From Methylocystis sp. L43 (GTDB lineage Bacteria > Pseudomonadota > Alphaproteobacteria > Rhizobiales > Beijerinckiaceae): DNA of 64,000 nt. Position numbers and translations under genes: made by a program. This document shows, one piece after another, positions 1-8,516 of this stretch. Location of the stretch: assembly GCF_015709525.1 (NCBI RefSeq), contig NZ_JADNRA010000031.1:62001-126000 (forward strand), in the 5' to 3' direction. The notes beneath the pieces are model-generated. The model did not search any database, was not told the origin of the DNA, and saw only the letters and a list, made by a program, of their open reading frames with translations. Each line of letters opens with the position of its first letter. Positions within the stretch are counted from its first letter, which is position 1.

Positions 1-1528
1 CGAAAACTTTCGCGAACTGCGCGCCGAGCTGACGGCGAAGGGCCATGTCTTTTCGAGCGAGACCGACTCCGAGGCCGTGGTTCATCTCGTCTCCGACGAA
101 CTGCGTAACGGCGCCACGCCGGAAAAAGCTGTCGCGGCGGCGTTGAAACGGCTCAAGGGCGCCTTTGCGCTGGCCTTTCTCTTCGAGGGCGAAAGCGACC
201 TTTTGATCGGCGCGCGGCGCGGTTCGCCGCTCGCCGTCGGTCGGAGCGACGAAGGCGTCTATCTCGGCTCCGACGCTTTGGCGCTCGCGCCCTTCGCGAC
301 CTCCATCGCCTATCTCGACGAGGGCGACTGGGTGACGCTGACGCGCGAAGGCGTGCGTTTCCATGACGCCAATGACGCTTTGGTCGAGCGGCGCTTTCTG
401 CCGCTGCTCGCCGGATCTTTGCTGGTCGACAAGGGCAACTATCGCCATTTCATGGCCAAGGAGATCCACGAGCAGCCGGAGGTCGTCGGCCGCACGCTCG
501 CGCATTATCTCGATCTCGCCGAGGGCGTCGTGCGCCTGCCGTTCCAATTCACATTCGATCCGCGGACGCTCTCGCGCGTGACCATTTCGGCCTGCGGCAC
601 CGCCTATTACGCCGGGCTCGTGGCGCGCTACTGGCTGGAGCGTTTCGCCCGACTTTCCGTCGAAATCGACATCGCGTCGGAATTTCGCTACCGCGAAGCG
701 CCGCTGCCCGAGAATGGATTGACGATTCTGGTCTCGCAGTCGGGCGAAACGGCGGATACGCTCGCGGCGCTGCGCTACGCCCGCGAGCAGGGCCAGCACA
801 TTCTCTCGATCGTCAACGTCGAGACCTCCACGATCGCCCGCGAGAGCGACACGGTGGCGCAGACATTGGCGGGCCCCGAGATCGGGGTCGCCTCGACCAA
901 GGCCTTCACCTGTCAGCTCGCGGTTTTCGCGTGTCTGGCATTGGCGCTGGGCCGCGCGCGCGGCGTTCTGAGCAAGGAGCGCGAACGCGAACTTGTCGCC
1001 GAGCTCGTCGCCGCGCCGGGGCAGATGGCGCAGGCGCTCGCCCATGAGGCGCAGATCGAACCCGTGGCGCGCGACGTGGCGCGGGCTTCGAGCGTGCTCT
1101 ATCTCGGGCGTGGACCGGCCTTTCCTCTGGCGCTCGAAGGCGCGCTGAAGCTCAAGGAGCTTTCCTATATCCACGCGGAGGGCTATGCGGCCGGCGAGCT
1201 GAAGCACGGGCCCATCGCGCTGATCGACTACGCCATGCCGGTGATCGTGCTGGCGCCGCCGGACGCGAGCCTGGAAAAAACTGTCTCGAATCTCCAGGAA
1301 GTCGCCGCGCGCGGCGGCCATTTGATTCTGATCGGCTCGCCGCATGCTCGGGACGCCGCGGCCGCCGAACTCGCCGGTTTCATCGAAATGCCGGAAAGCG
1401 TCGCGGGCCCTTTCGCGGTCATCGTCTACGCGGTTCCCGCGCAGCTCCTCGCTTATCACGTCGCGACATTCATGGGCAAAGACGTGGATCAGCCGCGCAA
1501 TCTCGCCAAGAGCGTGACGGTGGAGTAG
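1..1528 (+). CDS. glmS: Glutamine--fructose-6-phosphate aminotransferase, 5'-truncated by window edge
   Basis: The enzyme makes glucosamine-6-phosphate from fructose-6-phosphate and glutamine, the first step toward UDP-GlcNAc for murein and lipid A. The reading frame is open from base 2 (ENFRELRAEL...), so the true start and the N-terminal catalytic Cys of the glutaminase domain lie outside the window. Two SIS (sugar isomerase) domains are visible: SACGTAYYAG and SQSGETADT in the first, and LGRGPAFPLALEGALKLKE with AEGYAAGELKHGP in the second. The C-terminus MGKDVDQPRNLAKSVTVE is the standard family ending. Seen: motifs and tail. Known: the GlmS family. Nothing in the visible part looks broken. 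It converges on the next gene with only a few bases between the stops. Confidence 0.97.
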   Translation, partial: ENFRELRAELTAKGHVFSSETDSEAVVHLVSDELRNGATPEKAVAAALKRLKGAFALAFLFEGESDLLIGARRGSPLAVGRSDEGVYLGSDALALAPFATSIAYLDEGDWVTLTREGVRFHDANDALVERRFLPLLAGSLLVDKGNYRHFMAKEIHEQPEVVGRTLAHYLDLAEGVVRLPFQFTFDPRTLSRVTISACGTAYYAGLVARYWLERFARLSVEIDIASEFRYREAPLPENGLTILVSQSGETADTLAALRYAREQGQHILSIVNVETSTIARESDTVAQTLAGPEIGVASTKAFTCQLAVFACLALALGRARGVLSKERERELVAELVAAPGQMAQALAHEAQIEPVARDVARASSVLYLGRGPAFPLALEGALKLKELSYIHAEGYAAGELKHGPIALIDYAMPVIVLAPPDASLEKTVSNLQEVAARGGHLILIGSPHARDAAAAELAGFIEMPESVAGPFAVIVYAVPAQLLAYHVATFMGKDVDQPRNLAKSVTVE

Positions 1529-1534
1529 GGCGCT

Positions 1535-3034
1535 TCAGCCCCTCTTGATGGTTTCGACGGCGCTCAGCGCTTCGACGATGGCACTCTCCACCGCCGGCAT
1601 GCCCTGGCCGTCGGAATGGGCGAGCAGCACATTGCCGAAGCGCTTCGGCAGCGCACGCATTGTCGCGACGATCCCCGGCGCGGCGATGAGGTGATGGTGG
1701 CCCCAGCGCGTCAGCCGCACCTCCGCGAGCCGCGCCCCGCCGAACGCCTCCGGCATGAAACGTCGCAGCTCTTCGACGATCGGCGCGGCGAAGCCGGCGC
1801 GGTCGCCGGCAAGCAGGCGCGCCCGCCCCGCGCCAGGGTCGGGGAACGGCGCGTAGACGGTCAGGACGCTGTGATCCTTGGGCCGCTCGGCGGCGGGCAG
1901 CACCGCAGTCGCGCTGATTGCGTCGCTGAAGCTCTGGGCGCCGAGCGCCCAGCTGTCGTAGGGCAGGTCCGCTGGCGTCCCCTCGAAGCAGCAATTGGCG
2001 ACAAGGTAGCTGCCCTGCCGCAACCGGGTCATTTGCGCCGTTGCGGCGGGATCGACGCCGCGCAGAATACGGCCGGCGAAAAAGTAAGGCGCGGCGACGA
2101 CCGCCCAGCGCGCCTCGAGACAGCGGGGCTCTTCTGGATGTCGCGCGTCGAACCATCCCACGCGGGCGTAGCCGTTTACCGCCGGTTCGATCGCGTAGAC
2201 CGCAGCGCCGGTGACGATGCGTCCTTCGCCGGCGCGCGACAGGCGCGCGGCCATAGCGCGGGCGATCGCGCCGTTGCCGCCTGGGAAGGCGTAGATCGGG
2301 GCGTTGATCTCCGAAAGAAAATTGACGCCCGCATAGGCGGAGATTTCGGCCGCCGGCGCGCCGAGCGCCGAGAGGCAGTAGGCGTCGAGCAGGCCGAAGA
2401 GTTCGGCGTCGATATGCTCGCGCCGCAAAAATTCATGCAGGGAGAGCTGGTCCAGGGCAAGCGCCGGCGCCGACGCCTTGGCGATTGGGATCTTGGGAAA
2501 GTCCAGGCTCTCGCCGAGGCGGCGCAAAAGCGCCTTCAGCCGTTCATAGGCGCCCCGCCATTCTCCCTCCCTTGGGTCCCCGGCGCCGGCCGCGCCTGAC
2601 AGCGCTCTGTCGACCGGTTCGCTGACGGGTCGCGGCGCGAGGCCCAGCGTCTCGTAGAACGCCCTGAAAGGATCAGATAAGTCAACGATATAGGCTGATC
2701 CGAGCGCATAGTCGACATTGCGCCAGCGGCCCGATTTGGCGACGCCGCCAGGATCGGCTTCGCGCTCCAGGACCAGCACGTCGCGATCCCGTAGCAGCGC
2801 CGCAACGGCGAGGCCGGCCAGACCGCCGCCGATGACGACGACGTCGACGCGCCGCTCGGGAGCCGAAAGCGGCGCGCGCCAAAGCCCGTCGCGGATCGCG
2901 TGCATGGGCGCGAAACCGTCGCCCGTCCATTCGCCCAGCTGATAGGGCGGCGCTTGCGCCGCTTCGGCGCTCGGCAGGACCAACTGCGTCGCCAGGGCGC
3001 CCAGTCCTGCGATGGTCGCGCGACGCGTCACCAT
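1535..3034 (-). CDS. FAD-dependent NAD(P)-binding oxidoreductase (amine-oxidase-like), probable Tat substrate
   Basis: A 499-residue flavoprotein. The N-terminus carries a twin-arginine-like leader (TRRATIAGLGALATQ..., then an AEA-type cleavage region), which suggests folded export to the periplasm. It is followed by a classic Rossmann dinucleotide-binding motif, VDVVVIGGGLAGLAVAALL, with an acidic residue at the end of the second strand (LVLEREADPGG). The C-terminal part ends with a second FAD-contact segment (LLAHSDGQGMPAVESAIVEAL), as in the amine oxidase/phytoene desaturase superfamily. I chose the ATG at 3034 because it starts the leader and has a GGGAAG upstream. The frame stays open further 5' but would then overlap the divergent gene. 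Substrate unknown. The family assignment is firm, the function is not. Confidence 0.75.
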   Translation of the reverse strand: MVTRRATIAGLGALATQLVLPSAEAAQAPPYQLGEWTGDGFAPMHAIRDGLWRAPLSAPERRVDVVVIGGGLAGLAVAALLRDRDVLVLEREADPGGVAKSGRWRNVDYALGSAYIVDLSDPFRAFYETLGLAPRPVSEPVDRALSGAAGAGDPREGEWRGAYERLKALLRRLGESLDFPKIPIAKASAPALALDQLSLHEFLRREHIDAELFGLLDAYCLSALGAPAAEISAYAGVNFLSEINAPIYAFPGGNGAIARAMAARLSRAGEGRIVTGAAVYAIEPAVNGYARVGWFDARHPEEPRCLEARWAVVAAPYFFAGRILRGVDPAATAQMTRLRQGSYLVANCCFEGTPADLPYDSWALGAQSFSDAISATAVLPAAERPKDHSVLTVYAPFPDPGAGRARLLAGDRAGFAAPIVEELRRFMPEAFGGARLAEVRLTRWGHHHLIAAPGIVATMRALPKRFGNVLLAHSDGQGMPAVESAIVEALSAVETIKRG

Positions 3035-3063
3035 GGCCGCTTCCCAAGACAATAAGCGCGATA

Positions 3064-4059
3064 ATGCATGCCGTTCCACTGAGGGTGAGCGTCGCCATTG
3101 ACAGGGGGCGGGCTGAACTGGTCTATGCGGGCGACGCCGCGCCAGGCGCGATAGCTTCGATCGGCGCACGATCCTGTCCAAGGGACGTCTCGCGCTTTCG
3201 AAATCATGTTCTGAACCTAAGGACGCGCCGACACTTGCTCGCCTCGATCCCTCCTGTCTATGTCGCGCCCTTCGAACGGGCTTGGCGCAACCGGGAGCTT
3301 ATCCGCGCCGTCGTGCGGCGCGAGTTCATTTCCCGATTTCGCGGCTCGGCGCTTGGACCGCTCTGGGCGGTGCTGTCGCCGCTCATCATGCTGCTCACCT
3401 ATACCGCGCTGTTCTCGATCACGGTTCCGCAGCTTTCCGCCGGCATGAGCGTCACCGACTATGCAAGCTCGATTTTCATCGGGCTTATTGTCTTCAATCT
3501 GTTTAGCGAACTCGCCTATCGAGCGCCAATGCTCTTGCACGAGCATGTCAACTTCGTGAAGAAGTCGATTTTCCCCAGCGAAACCATCGCCTGGACGGCG
3601 ACGATCCGGGCGTTCACCTACGGGGGCGTGGGCTTCGCCGTCTACATCGTGTTTCGCTTGCTGACAGCAGGAACGATTCCCTTAACGATCGTGCTGACGC
3701 CATTCCTGATCGCGCCCTTTTTTCTCTTTATCCTCGGCGTCGTGTGGTTTCTGATGGCGCTCGGGGCGTTCACGCGCGACGTCGCCCATATCATGGCCTC
3801 CGTCGTGCCGGTGCTCATGTTCGCGACGCCGATCTTCTATCGCCTGGACCAGATCGCCGCCATGTCCGGATCGGTCGCATTGTGGCTGCGTCTCAACATC
3901 GTCGGCGATTACATCGAGATGCTGCGCTCCCTTGCGCTTGATGGAACAATTCCAAACGTCTTCGGCTATTTCGCGCTTGTCGCGGTCTCCTACGCCGTGT
4001 TCCTTGGCGGGTACCAGTTCTTCATGCGCTACAAATCGGTCATCGTCGATGTTATCTGA
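3064..4059 (+). CDS. ABC-2 type polysaccharide exporter permease (Wzm/KpsM-like)
   Basis: This is an inner-membrane permease for export of a lipid-linked or capsular polysaccharide. It has the family signature where the N-terminal amphipathic segment enters the membrane (RELIRAVVRREFISRFRGSALGPLWAVLSPL) and about six hydrophobic segments. The gene overlaps the downstream ATPase gene by 11 bases, a standard Wzm-Wzt pair. The start is uncertain. The frame opens at ATG 3064, only 29 bases from the divergent start at 3034, and its first 55-60 residues do not look like the family. A later start such as GTG 3085 or TTG 3235 (AAGGA 12 bases upstream) would leave room for a promoter and give a normal length near 270 residues. 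Confidence 0.85.
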   Translation: MHAVPLRVSVAIDRGRAELVYAGDAAPGAIASIGARSCPRDVSRFRNHVLNLRTRRHLLASIPPVYVAPFERAWRNRELIRAVVRREFISRFRGSALGPLWAVLSPLIMLLTYTALFSITVPQLSAGMSVTDYASSIFIGLIVFNLFSELAYRAPMLLHEHVNFVKKSIFPSETIAWTATIRAFTYGGVGFAVYIVFRLLTAGTIPLTIVLTPFLIAPFFLFILGVVWFLMALGAFTRDVAHIMASVVPVLMFATPIFYRLDQIAAMSGSVALWLRLNIVGDYIEMLRSLALDGTIPNVFGYFALVAVSYAVFLGGYQFFMRYKSVIVDVI

Positions 4060-4810
4060 GCCCTCTATCCGCTGCGCGGGCGTCGGCAAGGCTTTCCAGC
4101 TCTATGCGCATCAGAACGACCAACTCAAGCAGATCGTGTTTGGCCTATGGAAGAAGTTCTATAAGGACAAATGGGTTCTGCATGACGTCAATTTCACGGT
4201 CGAGAGAGGCGAGCGCGTCGGCATCGTGGGACGCAACGGCGCCGGCAAGACAACGCTGCTGCAGATTCTATGCGGCATCACTCAGCCGACGAAGGGCGAT
4301 TTCAGGGTCAGCGGCCGTATCGCGCCAATTTTGGCGCTCGGCTCTGGCTTCGACGGGCTGCTGACGGGACGCGAAAACGCCCGCATCGGCGCGGCGATCC
4401 TGGGGCTGTCGCGCAAGGAGGTCGACGCCTGCATCGACGACATCGCCGCCTTCGCCGACATCGGGTCGTTTTTTGAGCAACCGATGCGCACCTATTCGAT
4501 GGGCATGATCGCGCGCGTGGCTTTCGCGATCTGCGCCCACGCCAAAGCCGACGTGCTCATCGTCGATGAAGCGCTTTCGGTCGGCGACGAAATCTTTCAG
4601 CGCAAGTGCGAGAAATACATCGCCGAATTCGCCAAAACCGGCACTATTTTGATGGTGTCGCACGATCTCAACTTTCTCGCCTCCCTGTGCAATCGCGTGC
4701 TCTGGCTTGAGGGCGGCGTCGTGCGCGAGATCGGCGATCCGGAGAAGGTGGTCGCCGACTATCGGAAGGCGATGCGCGCCGAAGAGGGTCAGGCGAGCGG
4801 CGTCGCGTAG
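4049..4810 (+). CDS. ABC transporter ATP-binding protein for polysaccharide export (short Wzt/KpsT type)
   Basis: This 253-residue ATPase partners the preceding permease. Walker A is GRNGAGKTT, the signature region is TYSMGMIARVAFAI, Walker B is VLIVDEALSVGDE and the switch histidine is MVSHDLNFL. The ATG at 4049 overlaps the permease stop by 11 bases, implying translational coupling. The protein ends soon after the nucleotide-binding domain. It therefore lacks the C-terminal carbohydrate-recognition domain of long Wzt proteins and resembles the KpsT/TagH short form. Its 3' end overlaps the convergent LptF-like gene by 22 bases. Seen: motifs and length. Inferred: the exported polymer is a capsule or O-antigen-like glycan made with help from the nearby glycosyltransferases. 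Confidence 0.92.
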   Translation: MLSEPSIRCAGVGKAFQLYAHQNDQLKQIVFGLWKKFYKDKWVLHDVNFTVERGERVGIVGRNGAGKTTLLQILCGITQPTKGDFRVSGRIAPILALGSGFDGLLTGRENARIGAAILGLSRKEVDACIDDIAAFADIGSFFEQPMRTYSMGMIARVAFAICAHAKADVLIVDEALSVGDEIFQRKCEKYIAEFAKTGTILMVSHDLNFLASLCNRVLWLEGGVVREIGDPEKVVADYRKAMRAEEGQASGVA

Positions 4811-5955
4811 GCGTCCCGCGCGGATGAAGCGCGTTCGTCGCGAAGGCGCTTGGGCTTGGGGCTGCGGTTGAGCCGGGCAAGGAGCCAAAGGGAAACGCCG
4901 ACTTCGGCGAGCGCGAGCGCGGCAAGCAGCAAGACGAACAACCCATTGATGCGCAGAAGCGACTCAAGCGCGACGAGAAAGCCGATGTGCACGGCCGGAA
5001 CCGCAATCGTGGCGAGGCCACCGGCCGCTCCGCGCCGGCCGGTGATGTTCCCGAATGTCAGGACGAGCGCCATCGCGAGCAGCGTATGGGCGATGGCGAG
5101 CGCCGGCACGCCGAAGCGCTTCGCCGCCTCGGCCGTCCACTCTCCAAGCTGGCGAGGATCGCCGCGCGCCGCAGCGTAATTGGCGAGAAAGGCGCTGGCC
5201 GATAATTCATAAACGCCGCGCCAACCGCGGTCGGGCAGCGATGCGCTGCCCTGCATCGGCAACGCCATGGCGTATTCATCGAAATTGGCGATGCGCACGT
5301 CGCCTGACGTCAATGAGCGCGTCTGGATGCTGCCATTGGAGAGCGCGACGATGACCCCGGATTCATTGCGCCGAAATTCGGCGCGCGCCGCCGTCACCGT
5401 CTCTTCCTGCATCTTTTCGATCGACAGCTGACGCACGAACAGATTGATCGCAAGGTCAGGCGTCTCCCAACGCTCGATGTAGAGCGTCTTCACGCCATTG
5501 TCGAAGGTGTAGAAACGCGCCGCGTCGAGCATGCGATGATTGAGCGAATTGCGCACGACATTGAGCACATCCTGCATGCCGCTCGAATAGTAGGGCGCCG
5601 CGAAATTGGCGAGCAGATAGCCGAGCACGACGACGCCCGCCGCCAAGACCAGCGCCGGGCGGCAGATGGCCCAGACGGAAAGGCGCAGCGCGTAGAGAAC
5701 GGCGATCATGCCCTCGCTCGCCATTCGGCCGAACTCGAGCGCGGTGGCGACGCCCACCGCCATCGGCAAAGTCACGTAAGCCACCGTCGGCGTCACCCCG
5801 ATCAAGGCGGGAATGACGAGGCCGCCGCGCACCGCAGCGGGCGGCAGCTGGTAAAGCAGATATGACAAGACGACGGGAATGGAGAGCGCGAACTGCACGA
5901 TCAGCACGCCGAACCCGATGCGCTTGAATAGATAGCGGAACAACAGGCGCGGCAT
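4789..5955 (-). CDS. LptF/LptG (YjgP/YjgQ) family permease
   Basis: This 388-residue membrane protein is of the lipopolysaccharide-export permease family. It shows an N-terminal membrane pair (RYLFKRIGFGVLIVQFALSIPVVLSYLL), a conserved-looking P-A-L segment (TPTVAYVTLPMAVGVATALEFGRMASEGMIAVL), a periplasmic beta-jellyroll-like middle (about residues 140-255), and two or three C-terminal helices. In LPS transport LptF and LptG work as a pair with LptB, but no second family member is adjacent, so this may be one half of the pair or a paralogue. I chose ATG 5955 because upstream sequence is low-complexity Arg-rich and not family-like. A Lys/Arg-rich tail ends the protein. The 3' end overlaps the convergent ATPase gene. 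Confidence 0.8.
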   Translation of the reverse strand: MPRLLFRYLFKRIGFGVLIVQFALSIPVVLSYLLYQLPPAAVRGGLVIPALIGVTPTVAYVTLPMAVGVATALEFGRMASEGMIAVLYALRLSVWAICRPALVLAAGVVVLGYLLANFAAPYYSSGMQDVLNVVRNSLNHRMLDAARFYTFDNGVKTLYIERWETPDLAINLFVRQLSIEKMQEETVTAARAEFRRNESGVIVALSNGSIQTRSLTSGDVRIANFDEYAMALPMQGSASLPDRGWRGVYELSASAFLANYAAARGDPRQLGEWTAEAAKRFGVPALAIAHTLLAMALVLTFGNITGRRGAAGGLATIAVPAVHIGFLVALESLLRINGLFVLLLAALALAEVGVSLWLLARLNRSPKPKRLRDERASSARDAYATPLA

Positions 5956-6076
5956 GGGCGGGCTCCGCGCTATCGCTCGGCGTCGCGCCGAGCGGCGAAG
6001 TAAATTCGCGTCGCGACGGCCAAGCGGAAGAGCGGCGCGCCGGCGCAAAGCCGCGCATGACGCGAGGCGCCGCGCG

Positions 6077-7033
6077 TCATCGCTTGAACCTCGCCCAGGC
6101 TGCCTGCGAATAGTGCGTCCACGCCTCATCGAACACGCCATTTTTCGGCAGCGCCGTCGCGCCGGCCCAATGCGCGAAATAGATCTCCTTGCCTTCGTAA
6201 TCGACGGGCTTGCCGTGCTTAAATTCGACGCCTGGCGCCTTGTAGAAGCTTTCGTGGGAGGCGCCCGCGATGACATTCGGCAAAAGCTCGATTTTCAGGC
6301 CGCGCCGGTGCGTGACGAAATTGACGAGCGGTTGAGCGAAGAGCTGACCGCGCTTGCGCACGTCATGGAAAATCACGGCGTCGTCGCGGACTGTATCGAT
6401 GAAATCGGACAGCTTCAGATATTGGTTCGATGTGACCCAAAAGCCGTCATTGAAGAGGAGCGCGTCCTTCAAAAAAGGATAGTGAACGCGTCTGTCATTG
6501 TAGACATACTCAAAACTCGGAGAGGCGACGATGAACTCCGTCTTGCCTTTGTCCAAACGGCCGAACAGGGGCGTGAGGTCGCGAAACAGAATGACGTCCA
6601 CGTCGACGTAGACGACTTCATCGAGCGGTAGCGCGAGCGCTTGCAGCTTTCGCAGCCGGCGGCGGTTGGTGTTGAAGATGCCGGGGTAAAGTTCATGCGA
6701 GAGCTTGTCGATCTCCGTCGGCTCTTCGCCGACGTAATGCGCCCCGTAAATTTCCGCCGCGCGGCGCGTCATGACGACATTGTCGTCATAGGGAATGAGA
6801 TAAAGCGGCAGCCCGGAATTGGTGTCTCGGTAGCTTTCGAGAAAAGGGAGCAGCCAGTCGATGATCTTGTCATTGCCGACGATGGCGACGCCGTAGCGCT
6901 TGGCAGGGGCGGGGGTGGGCGCGGGGCTGGCGGCCGCGGCGCCCTCGGGCGATAAGACTGGATTTGGAACGCGAAGCCTCATATACGGGATGTATTTGAA
7001 AATGGCGGGCAAAAGCAAGGGGCGGCTCGGCAT
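6077..7033 (-). CDS. Putative glycosyltransferase with DxD motif (GT8-like fold)
   Basis: A protein of up to 318 residues. After an Ala/Pro-rich N-terminus the body starts at KRYGVAIVGNDKIIDWLLPFLESYR. It contains VVYVDVDVILFRDLTPLF, the hydrophobic-strand plus D-x-D arrangement used by GT-A glycosyltransferases to hold metal and nucleotide sugar, and a late H-x-A-G segment (YFAHWAGATALPKNG) common in GT8-like enzymes. The gene sits between an LptF-like permease and two GT4-like genes, so a role in surface glycan synthesis is likely. The start is unclear: ATG 7033 and ATG 6982 both lack a good ribosome-binding site. The acceptor and donor cannot be read from the sequence. Confidence 0.65.
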   Translation of the reverse strand: MPSRPLLLPAIFKYIPYMRLRVPNPVLSPEGAAAASPAPTPAPAKRYGVAIVGNDKIIDWLLPFLESYRDTNSGLPLYLIPYDDNVVMTRRAAEIYGAHYVGEEPTEIDKLSHELYPGIFNTNRRRLRKLQALALPLDEVVYVDVDVILFRDLTPLFGRLDKGKTEFIVASPSFEYVYNDRRVHYPFLKDALLFNDGFWVTSNQYLKLSDFIDTVRDDAVIFHDVRKRGQLFAQPLVNFVTHRRGLKIELLPNVIAGASHESFYKAPGVEFKHGKPVDYEGKEIYFAHWAGATALPKNGVFDEAWTHYSQAAWARFKR

Positions 7034-7152
7034 TGAGGGAAGAAGCGGGCCGGGATGCGTCAGTGTGAAACAGCAGCGTGTCGGCGCGCCTGAGAGGCCG
7101 AGCGCGCGATTTTCCTAAGCTATTTGAGATCGATCGACCATGTTGCAGCACG

Positions 7153-8430
7153 ATGTCTGATACGATGAGCCATATTTCGTCATCCGCGGCGCACGGGGCG
7201 CACACCGCAGGCCCGCAGGCGCGGCCTTTTGCCGGCAAAACCGTGGCCGTTGTTCATGCCGCCTGGCACAGTTGCGGCAGTTATCAGGTGAACGTCAGTC
7301 AGATCGCCGCCTATAAGGCGCTTGGCGCGCGCGTCGTGTCTGTCGCGATGATGGACGATCTCGCGCGCCGCCCGCCGCTCGGCGGGCGCTGGCCAGCCTA
7401 TATTGAAGCGTCGCGCGACATCGGCGCCGACCGTCGTTTTTATTCGGGCGCGCCGTTCTCCGCCTTGGCGTCTCGACTGCTTGTCGACGGCTGGTGGCGG
7501 TTGATCCACGGCGATCAGGCGTCGTGGCTCATCGAACTCGCAAAGCGCGCGCCCTTGCCCGAAGGATTCGAGAGCGAGTCGATCGACTTCATTCACGCCA
7601 ATCATTACTTCACGCTGCCATTCGCGGAAAGGCTGATGCGCGGCCGTAAAGTTCCAGTCGTCCTGGAGACGCAGGACATTCAGGCGCGCCAATATGTGTT
7701 GCGCAACAAGGGCGGTTTCTTCATCTCGCCCCATGCGACTTACGACGACATGCTCGAGGTCGAACTCTCATGGATGCGCCGCGCCGATCTTTGCGCGCAT
7801 CTGAACGAGGAGGAGCATCGCGATTTCCAAAAGCTCCTGCCGGAATTGCGACATGCGCTCATTTATCCGGCGGTGGCGTCGGCGCCCTCGGCGCGGGGAC
7901 GCGACATCATCATCGTGGCGAGCGACAATTACGCCAATTACATGAGCCTTCGCTGGTTTTTGCAGGAGGTCTTGCCCTTTGCCGGCGGCGCACGCGTCGC
8001 AATTTACGGCAATGTCGACGGCGGCGTGAAGAGACGCGACGCGGCGCTCTACGAGGCGCATCGCGCTTTGTTCAAGGGCCGCGTCGACGATATCGGCGCG
8101 GTTTACGCCAACGCCGGCTGCGTGCTGCTCCCGACAGTTGAAGGGCACGGCCTGTCGATCAAGGCGGTCGAGGCGCTGTCCTGCGGCGCGCCTCTCGTCG
8201 CGACCCCGCTGGCGTTTCGCGGCATGCAGGTCGATCCGGCCAGATTGCGAAATGTCGCTCTCGCCGAAAACGCCAGGCAATTCGCGGCGTTATGGCGCGA
8301 AGCCCAGGCGTGGGCCGATAGCGGAGACTCCGCAGAGCCGGAGCGAAGCGACACCCGCCGCCTCTACGACGACGCGTTCAGTCCCGAAGCTTATGCGCGC
8401 GCTCTGGCCATGGCCGCCGCCACGCTCTGA
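7153..8430 (+). CDS. GT4-like glycosyltransferase, first of a tandem pair
   Basis: A 425-residue glycosyltransferase of the GT-B fold. The N-terminal domain begins with TVAVVHAAWHSCGSYQVNVSQ, and the same region recurs in the next gene. The C-terminal domain carries GAVYANAGCVLLPTVEGHGLSIKAVEALSCGAPLVAT, the E-x7-E-like donor-binding region of group 1 transferases. I start it at ATG 7153, since the open frame upstream to 7078 reads as Arg-rich non-family sequence. The neighbours (polysaccharide exporter, DxD transferase) support a role in extracellular glycan assembly. Donor and linkage are unknown. Confidence 0.75.
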   Translation: MSDTMSHISSSAAHGAHTAGPQARPFAGKTVAVVHAAWHSCGSYQVNVSQIAAYKALGARVVSVAMMDDLARRPPLGGRWPAYIEASRDIGADRRFYSGAPFSALASRLLVDGWWRLIHGDQASWLIELAKRAPLPEGFESESIDFIHANHYFTLPFAERLMRGRKVPVVLETQDIQARQYVLRNKGGFFISPHATYDDMLEVELSWMRRADLCAHLNEEEHRDFQKLLPELRHALIYPAVASAPSARGRDIIIVASDNYANYMSLRWFLQEVLPFAGGARVAIYGNVDGGVKRRDAALYEAHRALFKGRVDDIGAVYANAGCVLLPTVEGHGLSIKAVEALSCGAPLVATPLAFRGMQVDPARLRNVALAENARQFAALWREAQAWADSGDSAEPERSDTRRLYDDAFSPEAYARALAMAAATL

Positions 8431-8516
8431 AAATCAGGCTTCGAAAAGCCGCCCGACGATTGTCGGAACAGTTGAACTCTGCTTAGGCTGCGGCTTGCGC
8501 GAAGTGGAGGAACGGG

